From: Propionibacteriaceae bacterium
GTDB lineage: Bacteria > Actinomycetota > Actinomycetes > Propionibacteriales > Propionibacteriaceae
NCBI GenBank assembly: GCA_025965155.1
Contig: JAOPXN010000070.1
Span: forward strand, 1 to 64,000
Direction: 5' to 3'
Length of the DNA: 64,000 nt
In this document: piece by piece, positions 27,671-35,859 of the stretch
How positions within the stretch are numbered: position 1 is the stretch's first letter
Layout: the number at the start of each line of letters is the position of its first letter
Notes under the pieces: model-generated
Told to the model about the DNA's origin: nothing
Seen by the model: only the letters and a program-made list of their open reading frames with translations
Database searches by the model: none
Made by a program: the position numbers and the translations under genes

Positions 27671-29143
27671 GTGTCCGCTGAGCAGTCCACAGTCGACGGC
27701 TCCGCCGACGAGCGGAACGAGTCCGGCCTCAACCGGCCACTCGCGCTGCTGGTGGCGGCCACCTTCTTCATGGAGAACCTGGACGGGACGATCATCGCCA
27801 CCGCCGCGCCGCGGATTGCCGCCGACTTCGGCGTCCCGGCCGTCGCGATCAACGCGGCGATGACCAGCTATCTGCTGGCGCTCGCAGTGGGAATCCAGGC
27901 CAGCGGCTGGCTGGCCGAGCGCTTCGGCGCCCGGCGCATCTTCCTGATCGCCATCGTCATCTTCACCGTCGCCTCCGGTCTGTGCGCGCTCAGTCCGAAC
28001 CTGCTGATGCTCTGCCTGACCCGAGTCCTGCAAGGGCTCGGCGGAGCCATGATGGTGCCGGTCGGCCGGCTGGTGGTGCTGCGCGCCACGCGGAAGAGTG
28101 AGCTGCTGCCGGCGATCGCGTATCTGACCTGGCCCGGCCTGGTCGCGCCGGTGATCGCCCCGACCCTCGGCGGCCTGATCGCGACCTACGCGTCCTGGCA
28201 GTGGATTTTTCTGATCAACGTGCCGCTCGGCGTGCTCGCGTTCGTGGTCGCGAGCCGGGTCGTCCCGCACGTGTCGCCGGCGCGAGTGCCCGGGCTGGAC
28301 TGGGTCGGGTTTGCCCTGTTCGCCTCCGCCGCCGTGGCGCTGGTGCTGGGGATGGAGCAGGTTGGCGACGCCGGCCGGTGGCAATGGGCGGTAGCGGGGG
28401 GCGCCCTCGCCCTGCTGCTGGGGTTCGTCGCCGTGCGCTGGATGCGGAACCGGGAGCATCCACTGGTGGACCTGTCCATCCTCTCGGTGGCCACCTATCG
28501 GCTCTCCAACACCGGCGGTGGGGTCTTCCGGCTGGTGGTCAGCGCAGTCCCGTTCCTGCTGCCGTTGATGTTTCAGGAGGCGTTCGGTTGGACGCCGGTC
28601 AAGGCCGGCCTGATGGTGATGGCCGTCTTCATCGGCAACATCGGGATCAAGCCGACCACGACCCCACTGATCCGGCGCTTCGGCTTCCGTACCGTCATCC
28701 TGGGCAGCACGGTGGGTCTGCTGCTCACCTTCGTCGGCTGCGCCTTCATCACCAACGACACGCCGCTGGCCGTCACCGCTGCGGTGCTGGTCATCAGCGG
28801 AGCCTTCAGGTCGATCGGGTTCACCGCCTACAACTCAGTGCAGTTCGCCGACATCGACCCGGCCGACCTGGCCGGGGCCAACACCTTCTCCGCCACTGTG
28901 CAGCAGCTCGCCGGCGGCCTCGGGGTCGCCTTCGGCGCCTTGGCACTGCGGGTGGCGGGCGGCCTGGGCGCGGCTGGGTCGGACACCCTCGTCGGCCAGT
29001 ACCATTTCGCCTTTGCCGTGTTGGCGGTGGCGATGCTCTTCCCGTGTCTGGAGACGTTGACGATGGCCAGGCATGCCGGCGCCGAGGTCTCGGGGCACCG
29101 GCCTCAGACGGCACCAGTGCCGAGCAGCAGGCCCAGGGTGTAG
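27671..29143 (+). CDS. MFS transporter, DHA2 (EmrB/QacA) type
   Basis: This 490-residue protein has 14 predicted membrane helices. The proton/drug antiporter motifs are visible: DGTIIATAAPRIA near helix 1, GWLAERFGARRIFL (motif A), RVLQGLGGAMMVP, and APTLGGLIA (motif C, the antiporter signature). It is probably a drug or toxic-metabolite exporter, but the substrate is unknown. It starts at GTG with a GAAGG stretch upstream and a clear palindrome in the promoter. Its stop overlaps the end of the convergent VIT1 gene by 40 bp. Confidence 0.9.
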   Translation: MSAEQSTVDGSADERNESGLNRPLALLVAATFFMENLDGTIIATAAPRIAADFGVPAVAINAAMTSYLLALAVGIQASGWLAERFGARRIFLIAIVIFTVASGLCALSPNLLMLCLTRVLQGLGGAMMVPVGRLVVLRATRKSELLPAIAYLTWPGLVAPVIAPTLGGLIATYASWQWIFLINVPLGVLAFVVASRVVPHVSPARVPGLDWVGFALFASAAVALVLGMEQVGDAGRWQWAVAGGALALLLGFVAVRWMRNREHPLVDLSILSVATYRLSNTGGGVFRLVVSAVPFLLPLMFQEAFGWTPVKAGLMVMAVFIGNIGIKPTTTPLIRRFGFRTVILGSTVGLLLTFVGCAFITNDTPLAVTAAVLVISGAFRSIGFTAYNSVQFADIDPADLAGANTFSATVQQLAGGLGVAFGALALRVAGGLGAAGSDTLVGQYHFAFAVLAVAMLFPCLETLTMARHAGAEVSGHRPQTAPVPSSRPRV

Positions 29144-30201
29144 GTGACCGCGGCGGCGCCGTACCCGATCAGCAGCTGCCGGATCCCGCGCTTGAGCGGG
29201 GAGGCCCCGGAGAGCAGACCGACGACGGCTCCGGTGGCAACCAGAGCCAGGCCGACGAGTACGGCGGCGACGATCACCGCGGTCATGCCCTGCAGCCCGA
29301 ACAGGTACGGCAGCACCGGTACGACCGCCCCGGAGGCGAAGAAGCAGAAGCTCGAGACGGCCGCTCCCAGGCCGGTGCCGATCGCCTCGTGCTCGTCGAC
29401 GTCGACGTCCATCGACGGGGCGGCCAGATCGGCGGTCAGGCTCTGGAGCACGTCGGCGGCGTGCAGCTCGGCCTCCACCGGATCCATCCCGCGGGCCCGG
29501 TACAGCAGCGCGAGCTCATTCGCGTCGACGTCCAGCTGGGGAAGTGCGTGGTGCGCCTCGGCTCCGGGGTTCGAGGCCTCCAGCAGCTCACGCTGGGACC
29601 GCACGGACACATACTCGCCGGCTCCCATGGACAGCGCTCCCGCAAGCAGCCCGGCGAGGCCGGTCAGCAGCACGATGGAGTTGGAGACGCCACCGGCGCT
29701 GACCCCCAGCACCAGTGACAGGTTGCTGACCAGCCCGTCGTTGGCGCCGAAGACCGCAGCCCGGAAGGTGCCCGACAGCCGGTTCCGCCCGCGCGCCGCC
29801 AGGCCGCGTACCACTTCCTCATGGATGCGCTCGTCCGCCGCCATCCGCGGAGTCGCGTCGGCGTCGCTCTCATAGGGTGACCGCGCCTCGGCGCGCTGTG
29901 CCAGAGCGAGCACGAAAACTGAGCCGAACCGGCGGGCCAGCCAGCCCAGCAGCCGGGTTCTGAGATCGCCTCGCATCGGCTTGCCGGCCTGGTCGCCGAG
30001 CAGCGCCACCCAGTGCGCCTCGTGCCGTTTCTCGGCTTCGGCCAGTGCCAGCAGGATCTCCCGCTCCTCGCCGGTCCGCCGCCCAGCGAGGTCGCGGTAG
30101 ACAGCAGCCTCGGCCCGCTCATCGGCGAGGTAGCGCCGCCACCGGCGCAGGGTGGCCGGGCTATGAGGCTTGGTTGACGCGTTCTGCTCGGGCGCAGGCA
30201 T
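29104..30201 (-). CDS. ferritin-like/VIT1 family metal transporter
   Basis: This is a 365-residue fusion. The N-terminal ferritin-like domain (about 20-140) carries DERAEAAVYRDLAGR, AEKRHEAHW and DERIHEEVVRGL, with metal-ligand Glu/His. The VIT1/CCC1 membrane domain follows (GANDGLVSNLSLVLGVSAGG, then five helices with GALSMGAGEYVSVRSQREL). Such proteins move Fe(II) or Mn(II) out of the cytosol. ATG at 30199-30201 has CGGAGGA upstream. It is downstream of the response-regulator gene on the same strand, at 89 bp, with no clear hairpin between them. Confidence 0.9.
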   Translation of the reverse strand: MPAPEQNASTKPHSPATLRRWRRYLADERAEAAVYRDLAGRRTGEEREILLALAEAEKRHEAHWVALLGDQAGKPMRGDLRTRLLGWLARRFGSVFVLALAQRAEARSPYESDADATPRMAADERIHEEVVRGLAARGRNRLSGTFRAAVFGANDGLVSNLSLVLGVSAGGVSNSIVLLTGLAGLLAGALSMGAGEYVSVRSQRELLEASNPGAEAHHALPQLDVDANELALLYRARGMDPVEAELHAADVLQSLTADLAAPSMDVDVDEHEAIGTGLGAAVSSFCFFASGAVVPVLPYLFGLQGMTAVIVAAVLVGLALVATGAVVGLLSGASPLKRGIRQLLIGYGAAAVTYTLGLLLGTGAV

Positions 30202-30290
30202 GATCGTCCTCCGGGTCGTGAGAAGCCGCATGGGCTGGAGGCTGGACTGCTCGACGACGACGGTGTGGACGAGCCGGGGCGGGACCCAAT

Positions 30291-30938
30291 CTATGCGTTG
30301 GGGCCCGTCAGGTTCTCCCTGGCCCACAGGGCGGCACTGGTACGGTCGCCGACGCCGATCCGGCGGAAGATGTTGCCGAGGTGTACCTTGACCGTCCGCT
30401 CGCTGATGCCGAGCTGGCGCCCAATCTGCTTGTTGGGCAGACCGTTGCTGACCAGCGCGAGCACCTCCCGCTCCCGGACGCTCAAGGACGGTACCGCGGC
30501 CGCCTCAACCTGAGGCTGGACCGTGACGACCTTGGGCAACAATGCACCGGCAACCCGAGGGTCGAGCGGGGTCAGCCCTTTCGCGGCGGCACGGACCGCC
30601 GACAACAGCTCGTGCGGATCGCAGTCCTTCAGCAGATAGCCGATGGCCCCACTGGACAACGCTTCCGCGACCCGGTCGCGGTCCGCGAAGGAGGTCAGCA
30701 CCACCACGTACGTCTCCGGCAGCTCAGTCATCAGCTGGCGGGTCGCCTGGACCCCGTCCATGATCGGCATCGACAGGTCCATCAGGACTACCGCCGGACG
30801 ATGGGCCCGGGCCAGCTCGAGTGCCTCCAGCCCGTCGGCCGCTTCGGCGACCACATCAAGGTCGTCGGCTGCATCCAGCAACGCAGCCAAGCCGGCCCGT
30901 ACGAGCTGGTGGTCGTCCACCAGCATCACGGTGATCAC
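30291..30938 (-). CDS. NarL/LuxR-family response regulator
   Basis: This 215-residue two-domain regulator has receiver acidic pair and phospho-site MLVDDHQ and VVLMDLSMP. The Thr and Lys switch residues are in VVLTSFADR and GYLLKDCDP. The C-terminal LuxR helix-turn-helix is SVREREVLALVSNGLPNKQI. It is the last gene of a four-gene operon and starts at a GTG overlapping the histidine kinase stop by four bases. A 12 bp palindrome ahead of the operon (33590-33601) is a candidate target. Confidence 0.95.
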   Translation of the reverse strand: MITVMLVDDHQLVRAGLAALLDAADDLDVVAEAADGLEALELARAHRPAVVLMDLSMPIMDGVQATRQLMTELPETYVVVLTSFADRDRVAEALSSGAIGYLLKDCDPHELLSAVRAAAKGLTPLDPRVAGALLPKVVTVQPQVEAAAVPSLSVREREVLALVSNGLPNKQIGRQLGISERTVKVHLGNIFRRIGVGDRTSAALWARENLTGPNA

Positions 30939-32350
30939 GGCGTCGGCACCCTTAGCTGCCAGTGCGTGCCCTCTCCCGGGGCCGACCTGACCCTCAGCTG
31001 ACCGTGAGCCTGCGCGGTCGCGTCGGCCATCAGCCGCAGACCGAAGTGACCCTCCGCGGGGCGGGTCACGGCTGCTTCCGCGTCGAAGCCGATGCCGTCG
31101 TCTATCACGTCGAGCACCACCTTATTGCCAACGGAGCGGAGTTCCAGAAGGACAGTATCAGCCTGGGCGTGCCGGGCCGCATTGCGCAGGCACTCCTGCG
31201 CGATCCGGAATACCAGCCGTTCACCATCCTTGCCGAGGCCGGTAGGCCCATCCGGAAGGGTGAGCCGTACATCAATGTTCCGGGTCCGCAGACTCGCCAC
31301 CAGGTCGCCGAGCGCTGTGGCGAGTCCGGTGGCGTTCAGACTCGGCGGATAGATGTCGACCAGCAGCGAGCGGAGACCTCCAATACTGGTCCGGACCGTG
31401 TCCGCGGCCGTGGTCAGCGACTGCGCCAGGGCGGTCTGACCGGCGCTCTCGGCACGGAGTGCGGCCCCGGAGACGACGAACGATGTCGCGGCCAACTCCT
31501 GCACCACGCCGTCGTGCAGGGTGGCCGCGATCCGCCGCCGCTCCTCACTCGATGCCTCCACCGCGCGTTCAAGCAGCGCCTCGCGCTGGCTCTGGAACCG
31601 GCTCAGCCGGTCCAACAACCGCCACAACAGGGGCAGTAGCAGCACCACCAGAATCAGCAGGCTGGAGAACGTGATGCCGGCGAAGCCACGCCAGATCTCC
31701 GAGGTCCGCTCGCTGACGACGCTGTAGGGGGAGTAGGTCTCAAACAGCAGAACGTGGCCACCCGGGGTATACACCCGCCGGTAGACCTCGAGCAGCTTTC
31801 CCTGGTTCGCCTCGAACCGGTTCTCCTTGGCCTTCAGGTTCGACACCTCAGCACGGGTCACGGCCGAGGCGAGTACTGCCTTCTCGTCCTCGCCGAGGGG
31901 GAACCTGTCTCCGATCAGCCCGGGCTCGTCGGAGTAGACGATGAGGCCGTCAGGGGTCCAGAACTTCACCCGCTTGATGGTCTTGCTCAGCATGTGTGCA
32001 CGGACGGCCTCGTCGAGCTTCTGCGTTGCCTTCTTGTCAAGGTTGATGATGCCGTCCTCCAGCGCCGGCTGCACCACGGCGTCCGCGAGGGTGTCCGATC
32101 GCTGCTGCGCATCGCGGATCCCCTCCGCCTCGGCCATCCGCTGGCTGGCGTAGGAGCCCAGCACCCCTACGGCGATGACCACAGCGGCGGTCACCGCAAT
32201 CACCTGCGCGTAGACACGCCGCGAGTGCAGCGGTGGGTCAGGGACCATCCGCTCGGTAGCGCTTACGAGCGAAACCCACGGGGTGGTCCCCGCGGGTTGT
32301 GCCGCCCGTTCTGCGCTGATCACATCCTCCTGAGTGCTCTCACTAATCAT
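30935..32350 (-). CDS. sensor histidine kinase (HisKA_3 type)
   Basis: This 471-residue membrane kinase has a first helix at about 55-78 and an extracytoplasmic sensing region of about 130 residues. A second helix lies at about 215-240 (SLLILVVLLLPLLW). The dimerisation/phosphorylation helix is RRIAATLHDGVVQELA, and the ATPase domain has NAARHAQAD, DDGIGFDAEA and GHFGLRLM. It pairs with the LuxR regulator. ATG at 32348-32350 has GGGGAGG upstream and overlaps the preceding gene by eight bases. The upstream open frame is the antisense-like Lys/Pro region of that gene. Confidence 0.93.
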   Translation of the reverse strand: MISESTQEDVISAERAAQPAGTTPWVSLVSATERMVPDPPLHSRRVYAQVIAVTAAVVIAVGVLGSYASQRMAEAEGIRDAQQRSDTLADAVVQPALEDGIINLDKKATQKLDEAVRAHMLSKTIKRVKFWTPDGLIVYSDEPGLIGDRFPLGEDEKAVLASAVTRAEVSNLKAKENRFEANQGKLLEVYRRVYTPGGHVLLFETYSPYSVVSERTSEIWRGFAGITFSSLLILVVLLLPLLWRLLDRLSRFQSQREALLERAVEASSEERRRIAATLHDGVVQELAATSFVVSGAALRAESAGQTALAQSLTTAADTVRTSIGGLRSLLVDIYPPSLNATGLATALGDLVASLRTRNIDVRLTLPDGPTGLGKDGERLVFRIAQECLRNAARHAQADTVLLELRSVGNKVVLDVIDDGIGFDAEAAVTRPAEGHFGLRLMADATAQAHGQLRVRSAPGEGTHWQLRVPTP

Positions 32351-33083
32351 CGCCTCCCCGTCCCGATCCCGAGTGCTCTCCACCCGTGTGCCCCCCACTA
32401 TCATCCGTGCGTACGTCTCCCCCGTGCCGGCTGTCCACCGTGGTGCTGTCGGCACGATCGCTAGCGTCGTCAGCACGATCGCTCGCCTCGTCACGCCTGT
32501 CCTCGGCGGCCTTCTCGGCGTCTTTGGCCCTGTCCTCGGCGGCCTTGTCGGCGGCCTTGGCGTTGTCCTCTGCTGCCCTGTCGGCTTCTTTGGCCCTGTG
32601 TTCTTCGGCCTTGTTTGCTTCGGCTCTGTCCTGCCTGGCCTTGCTGGTCTTCTTGGCCGTGCTGGACTTCTTGGCGCTGCTGGTCTTCTTGGCCTTGTCG
32701 TCCGAGCCGTGTCCACGACCAGAGTTGGCCTTGTAGTTGTCGTCGGTACCGCTGCGATGCTTCGTCACGGAACGAGTGGCGCTGCGCTGACCGGCTGAGT
32801 CATCCCCGGGCTCGACTCTATTCGATCGGTAACCGCCATGGTCGTCGATCGTCGCTTTCACCGTGTCCAACTGCTCGTTGGCTCCTGCCTTGACCACGAT
32901 CTCCGGCTCTGCCGGTGTCGCTGGCTTGGGCGTCGCCGCCCGGCGGACTTGAATCGAGTCGCCGATCGGAAGGTTCTGGCTCAGCGCCGGTTGGCCCATG
33001 AAGCCGATGACGGCGGGCAGGGCCGCCACCAGCGACCCCAGCATGATGATCAGCGTTCTCCGCATGGTTCTCGTCCTGTTCAT
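32343..33083 (-). CDS. exported low-complexity protein with 11-residue Lys/Ala/Glu repeats
   Basis: This 246-residue protein has no recognised family. A signal peptide or anchor lies at residues 9-36 (LIIMLGSLVAALPAVIGFMG), followed by a short ordered part (IQVRRAATPKPATPAEPEIV). The rest is highly charged and probably disordered: KKTSSAKKSSTAKKTSKARQ, then five 11-residue units at 154-208 of the form KxADKAAEDRA, then a Gly/His/Asp/Ser-rich tail. The undecad repeats should form an amphipathic or highly charged helix, as in LEA-type proteins. It sits between a small exported protein and the sensor kinase, so it may be a periplasmic partner of that kinase. Confidence 0.75.
   Translation of the reverse strand: MNRTRTMRRTLIIMLGSLVAALPAVIGFMGQPALSQNLPIGDSIQVRRAATPKPATPAEPEIVVKAGANEQLDTVKATIDDHGGYRSNRVEPGDDSAGQRSATRSVTKHRSGTDDNYKANSGRGHGSDDKAKKTSSAKKSSTAKKTSKARQDRAEANKAEEHRAKEADRAAEDNAKAADKAAEDRAKDAEKAAEDRRDEASDRADDASDRADSTTVDSRHGGDVRTDDSGGHTGGEHSGSGRGGDD
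32460..32624 (-). repeat. 33 bp (11-codon) tandem repeats encoding KxADKAAEDRA-like units
   Basis: Five consecutive units encode AEANKAEEHRA, KEADRAAEDNA, KAADKAAEDRA, KDAEKAAEDRR and DEASDRADDAS. The DNA copies are clearly related but diverged. Confidence 0.75.
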
Positions 33084-33106
33084 CGTCAGTGCCGTGTTCT
33101 AAACAA

Positions 33107-33502
33107 TCAGACGCGGACGGAACCCGAGCACACGTTGGATCCGCGGGTTGCGCGGAACTTGACGACATCGGTGCCAGCCCGGTTGCGCGTCTTCTTCGAC
33201 ACCGAGAAGGAGCCGCTCGGCGCCTTGGTGGTGCGCTTGCCTGACCAGACCTTGGTCCCGTTGTCATAGAACTTGACCCGCCAGACCTGCCCGACCCGGT
33301 TGGTGTCGACCTCGGCCTCGATCTCGATCCGGCCGTCGTCATGCTTAGCCTTCAGCTTCCAGGTGCCCTGCTTGCTGCAGTGGCCCCGTACCTGGGCCCG
33401 GTCGTCATGCCCCTTCGCCTCGGCCGGTACGGCCAATGCAGTGGAGCCGAGGGCGACTGCCGTAGCGACGGCAAGGCCCGCCCGGCTCAATTTCGTGAAC
33501 AT
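33107..33502 (-). CDS. small secreted protein with a beta-sandwich-like core
   Basis: This 131-residue protein has a signal peptide (residues 1-29, ending VPAEAKG) and a mature part of alternating strands (GTWKLKAKHDDGRIEIEAEV and GQVWRVKFYDNGTKVWSGKR). Two cysteines (GHCSKQG and SNVCSG) are placed to bridge the ends. Similar small secreted proteins occur in actinobacteria, without a function. It is the first gene of the operon leading to the two-component system, with 23 bp to the next gene. An AGTAGG-like sequence precedes the ATG. Confidence 0.8.
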   Translation of the reverse strand: MFTKLSRAGLAVATAVALGSTALAVPAEAKGHDDRAQVRGHCSKQGTWKLKAKHDDGRIEIEAEVDTNRVGQVWRVKFYDNGTKVWSGKRTTKAPSGSFSVSKKTRNRAGTDVVKFRATRGSNVCSGSVRV

Positions 33503-33589
33503 TTCTGCCTACTTTCGTGTGTGGTGTTCGTGCATAGGTTTCGTATACATAGCCTCCATTACGCCTGGAACTAGCGGCAATCATCCGTT

Positions 33590-33601
33590 GGTACTAGTAC
33601 C
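33590..33601. promoter_or_regulatory. 12 bp perfect palindrome ahead of the two-component operon
   Basis: GGTACTAGTACC lies 88 bp upstream of the first operon gene and 92 bp upstream of the divergent GST-like gene. It is a candidate binding site for the operon's LuxR-type regulator. Confidence 0.4.
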
Positions 33602-33680
33602 GGAGAGCGCTCTCAGCAACCTGATTTGGGGGTGTGTGGGGGCTGATTCGGGCGCGTGCGGGCGGGTCCACGCCGAGTTG

Positions 33681-33686
33681 TAACCT
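33681..33686 (+). promoter_or_regulatory. -10 hexamer of the GST-like gene, leaderless start
   Basis: TAACCT ends seven bases before GTG 33694, with no Shine-Dalgarno sequence. Confidence 0.45.
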
Positions 33687-33693
33687 GGCCACC

Positions 33694-34758
33694 GTGACCG
33701 ACCAAGCGACTAGCGAGCAGAGCACGACCGGCGAGCGCTCCACCAAGGGTGCCTATGTCACGACGGGCACCGACTTCAACCGTGACACCAACTACATCCC
33801 GACCCGGATCACCAGGGACGGCCGCGACGGCTATCCGGTGGAGGCTGGCCGCTACCGGCTGGTGGTGGCGAGGGCTTGCCCGTGGGCCAACCGGGCCATC
33901 ATCGTCCGGCGGCTGCTCGGCCTGGAGGACGCCATCTCGATGGGAGTCTGCGGCCCGACCCACGACAAGCGCAGCTGGACCTTCGACCTGGACCCCGGCG
34001 GGGTGGACCCGGTGCTGGGTTACGAGCGGCTGCAGCAGGCGTTCTTTGCGCGGGTACCCGACTATGACCGCGGGATCACGGTTCCGGCGATGGTCGACAT
34101 CCCCACCAAGGCTGTGGTCACCAACGACTACCCGCAGATAACGCTCGACTTCTCCACCGAGTGGACGGAGTTCCATCGGGAGGGGGCGCCCGAGCTGTAC
34201 CCGGACAAGCTGCGCGCGGAGATCGACGAGGTCTCGGCCCTGGTCTTCTCCGACGTCAACAACGGGGTCTACCGGTGCGGGTTCGCCGGGTCACAGGAGT
34301 CGTACGAGCGCGCCTATGACCGGTTGTTCGACCGGCTGGACTGGTTGTCGGACCGGCTGGAGCGGCAGCGCTACCTGGTGGGGGACACCATCACCGAGGC
34401 TGACGTGCGGCTGTTCACGACGCTGGCCCGGTTTGACCCCGTCTATCACGGCCACTTCAAGTGCAACCGGCACAAGCTGACCGAGATGCCGGTGCTGTGG
34501 GCCTACGCGCGAGATCTGTTCCAGACTCCCGGTTTCGGCGACACCACCGACTTCGTCCACATCAAGCAGCATTACTACATCGTCCACACCGACATCAACC
34601 CGACGCAGATCGTGCCGAAGGGCCCGGACCTGCGAGGCTGGCTGACACGGCATCACCGTGAGCAGCTGGGTGGTCGTCCCTTCGGTGACGGTACGCCGCC
34701 ACCGCCGCCGAAGGAGTCCGAACGGGTGCCGGCGGCCAACTGGGTGCCTTCCGACTGA
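33694..34758 (+). CDS. glutathionyl-hydroquinone-reductase-like GST (Xi class)
   Basis: This 354-residue protein is homologous to YqjG/ECM4. The thioredoxin-like domain holds ARACPWANRAIIVRRLLGL with the catalytic CPWA cysteine. The helical C-terminal domain has ERQRYLVGDTITEADVRLFT and FDPVYHGHFKCN. Actinobacteria mostly use mycothiol, so the thiol substrate may not be glutathione. The last 50 residues, with a proline run (PPPPPK), extend beyond the family. The GTG at 33694 is chosen over an upstream ATG because of the well-placed -10 hexamer. Confidence 0.88.
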   Translation: MTDQATSEQSTTGERSTKGAYVTTGTDFNRDTNYIPTRITRDGRDGYPVEAGRYRLVVARACPWANRAIIVRRLLGLEDAISMGVCGPTHDKRSWTFDLDPGGVDPVLGYERLQQAFFARVPDYDRGITVPAMVDIPTKAVVTNDYPQITLDFSTEWTEFHREGAPELYPDKLRAEIDEVSALVFSDVNNGVYRCGFAGSQESYERAYDRLFDRLDWLSDRLERQRYLVGDTITEADVRLFTTLARFDPVYHGHFKCNRHKLTEMPVLWAYARDLFQTPGFGDTTDFVHIKQHYYIVHTDINPTQIVPKGPDLRGWLTRHHREQLGGRPFGDGTPPPPPKESERVPAANWVPSD

Positions 34759-34774
34759 CCGGGTCGACACCCGG
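34759..34774. terminator. short hairpin between convergent genes
   Basis: CCGGGT-CGAC-ACCCGG starts directly after the GST-like stop and precedes the stop of the convergent membrane-protein gene. It is only 6 bp, with no T-tract. Confidence 0.35.
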
Positions 34775-34786
34775 CAGCCGTCGGCC

Positions 34787-35659
34787 TCAGCCTGCCGGGG
34801 CCGGTGTGGGCTCTGCTGCTGCGTCGCCGTTCGCACTTGAGGAAGCCGTAGCCGACGGCTCCGCCGGGGCCGAAGCCGAGGCGCTGGCGGAGGGCTCGGC
34901 GGACGGCGCCGACTGGGTCGGGCCGGCTGACGGGGTTACCGCGGTCGGCGGGGGTGCCGTTGGACCGGGCTCGGCCGATTCTGTGGGGGCCGCCGTCGTG
35001 GCCTGCTCGGTTGGCGTCGGCTCAGGGCTGGACGGTGGGGAGCTGGGCGCTTTGGTCGGTTCGCTGGGCCGGGCCTGCTGACGGCTCACCTGCCCGATCG
35101 TGGTCCCGTCCCCGCCCGACCAGGCAGTTCCGGCGAGGAACTCGATTCCGGTGATGGACACTGCTGCCAGAGCGAAAGCAGCGCCGGCGACGGCCAGGAC
35201 GTTCTTCCACCGCGGACGCCGGGGGCGAGCAGCGCTGTGAACCGACACGCCGGCGAGCGGGCCCGTTGCCACCTCGTCGGCTGGCAGGCTCTGCACCGTC
35301 CCGGGTTCGGCGGCGACGGTCTGCACTGTCACCTTGGTAGGAGTTTGGGCGCCGGTCCCGGTCCAGAACACCGTCCGCACCTTCTCGCGGGTGTGCCGCA
35401 GGGAGGCCGTGTAGACGGCACCGGCGACACCTGCAACAACGCTGGCCACGGCCGCACCGATGATGGTTCCGGCCAGGCCCACCCGCGAGCCGACCGCCGC
35501 GGCCGTCATGGCTGCCAACGCACCGCCGACGATCTGGCTCAGGGACAGATCCAGCTTGGGCTTCGATGCTTCGCCGGCCGGTGGCGGAGTGCGGACCTCC
35601 TCGTGGTCGGTCTCAGTGGTCTCGGAGTGCCTGGTGCGTGCGTTGTGTGGAGTAGCCAT
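34787..35659 (-). CDS. membrane protein with Gly-zipper helix pair and Pro/Ser/Thr/Ala tail
   Basis: This is a 290-residue protein of unknown function. A polar N-terminus is followed by a Gly/Ala-rich hairpin (about 45-85, VGSRVGLAGTIIGAAVASVV) and a charged linker with a VTVQTVAAEP segment. A single membrane helix follows (about 155-175), then an extracytoplasmic tail of about 110 residues that is almost only Pro, Ser, Thr, Ala and Glu. Such tails often span the cell wall and may be O-glycosylated. An AGAGGAC sequence lies before the ATG. No operon partner. Confidence 0.75.
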   Translation of the reverse strand: MATPHNARTRHSETTETDHEEVRTPPPAGEASKPKLDLSLSQIVGGALAAMTAAAVGSRVGLAGTIIGAAVASVVAGVAGAVYTASLRHTREKVRTVFWTGTGAQTPTKVTVQTVAAEPGTVQSLPADEVATGPLAGVSVHSAARPRRPRWKNVLAVAGAAFALAAVSITGIEFLAGTAWSGGDGTTIGQVSRQQARPSEPTKAPSSPPSSPEPTPTEQATTAAPTESAEPGPTAPPPTAVTPSAGPTQSAPSAEPSASASASAPAEPSATASSSANGDAAAEPTPAPAG

Positions 35660-35797
35660 GTCCTCTATGCGATGTGAGTCGGGTTCGGTGCGTCCGGTCG
35701 GTATCCGTCCACCGGCTCAACGCCGGGGAAGGCGCGATCGTTGGCAGGATCGCGCTAAGAGTGACCGATTCCACAGTGAACCGGCGCCAAGAAGGCG

Positions 35798-35848
35798 GAA
35801 CCGTGAGCGGCCCGTCACCCCAGCGGGGTGACGGGCCGGTCACGGTTC
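35798..35848. terminator. long hairpin after qcrB
   Basis: An inner perfect 13 bp stem GGCCCGTCACCCC/GGGGTGACGGGCC (35809-35837, 3-base loop) is flanked by an outer 9 bp stem GAACCGTGA/TCACGGTTC. It lies 12 bp beyond the qcrB stop, so it probably ends the ctaE-qcrCAB transcript. Confidence 0.75.
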
Positions 35849-35859
35849 GGGATCAGCGA

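Noticed and set aside
28201-29718. 505-codon plus-strand open frame overlapping the MFS and VIT1 genes
   Set aside because: It is out of frame with the MFS gene and antisense to VIT1. Composition is shadow-like with no family match.
32334-32798. Plus-strand open frame over the undecad-repeat gene, giving a hydrophobic Leu/Gly repeat protein
   Set aside because: The antisense of KAAED repeats naturally reads as Leu/Gly/Val repeats. The minus-strand frame has a signal peptide, coupling to the kinase and an operon context.
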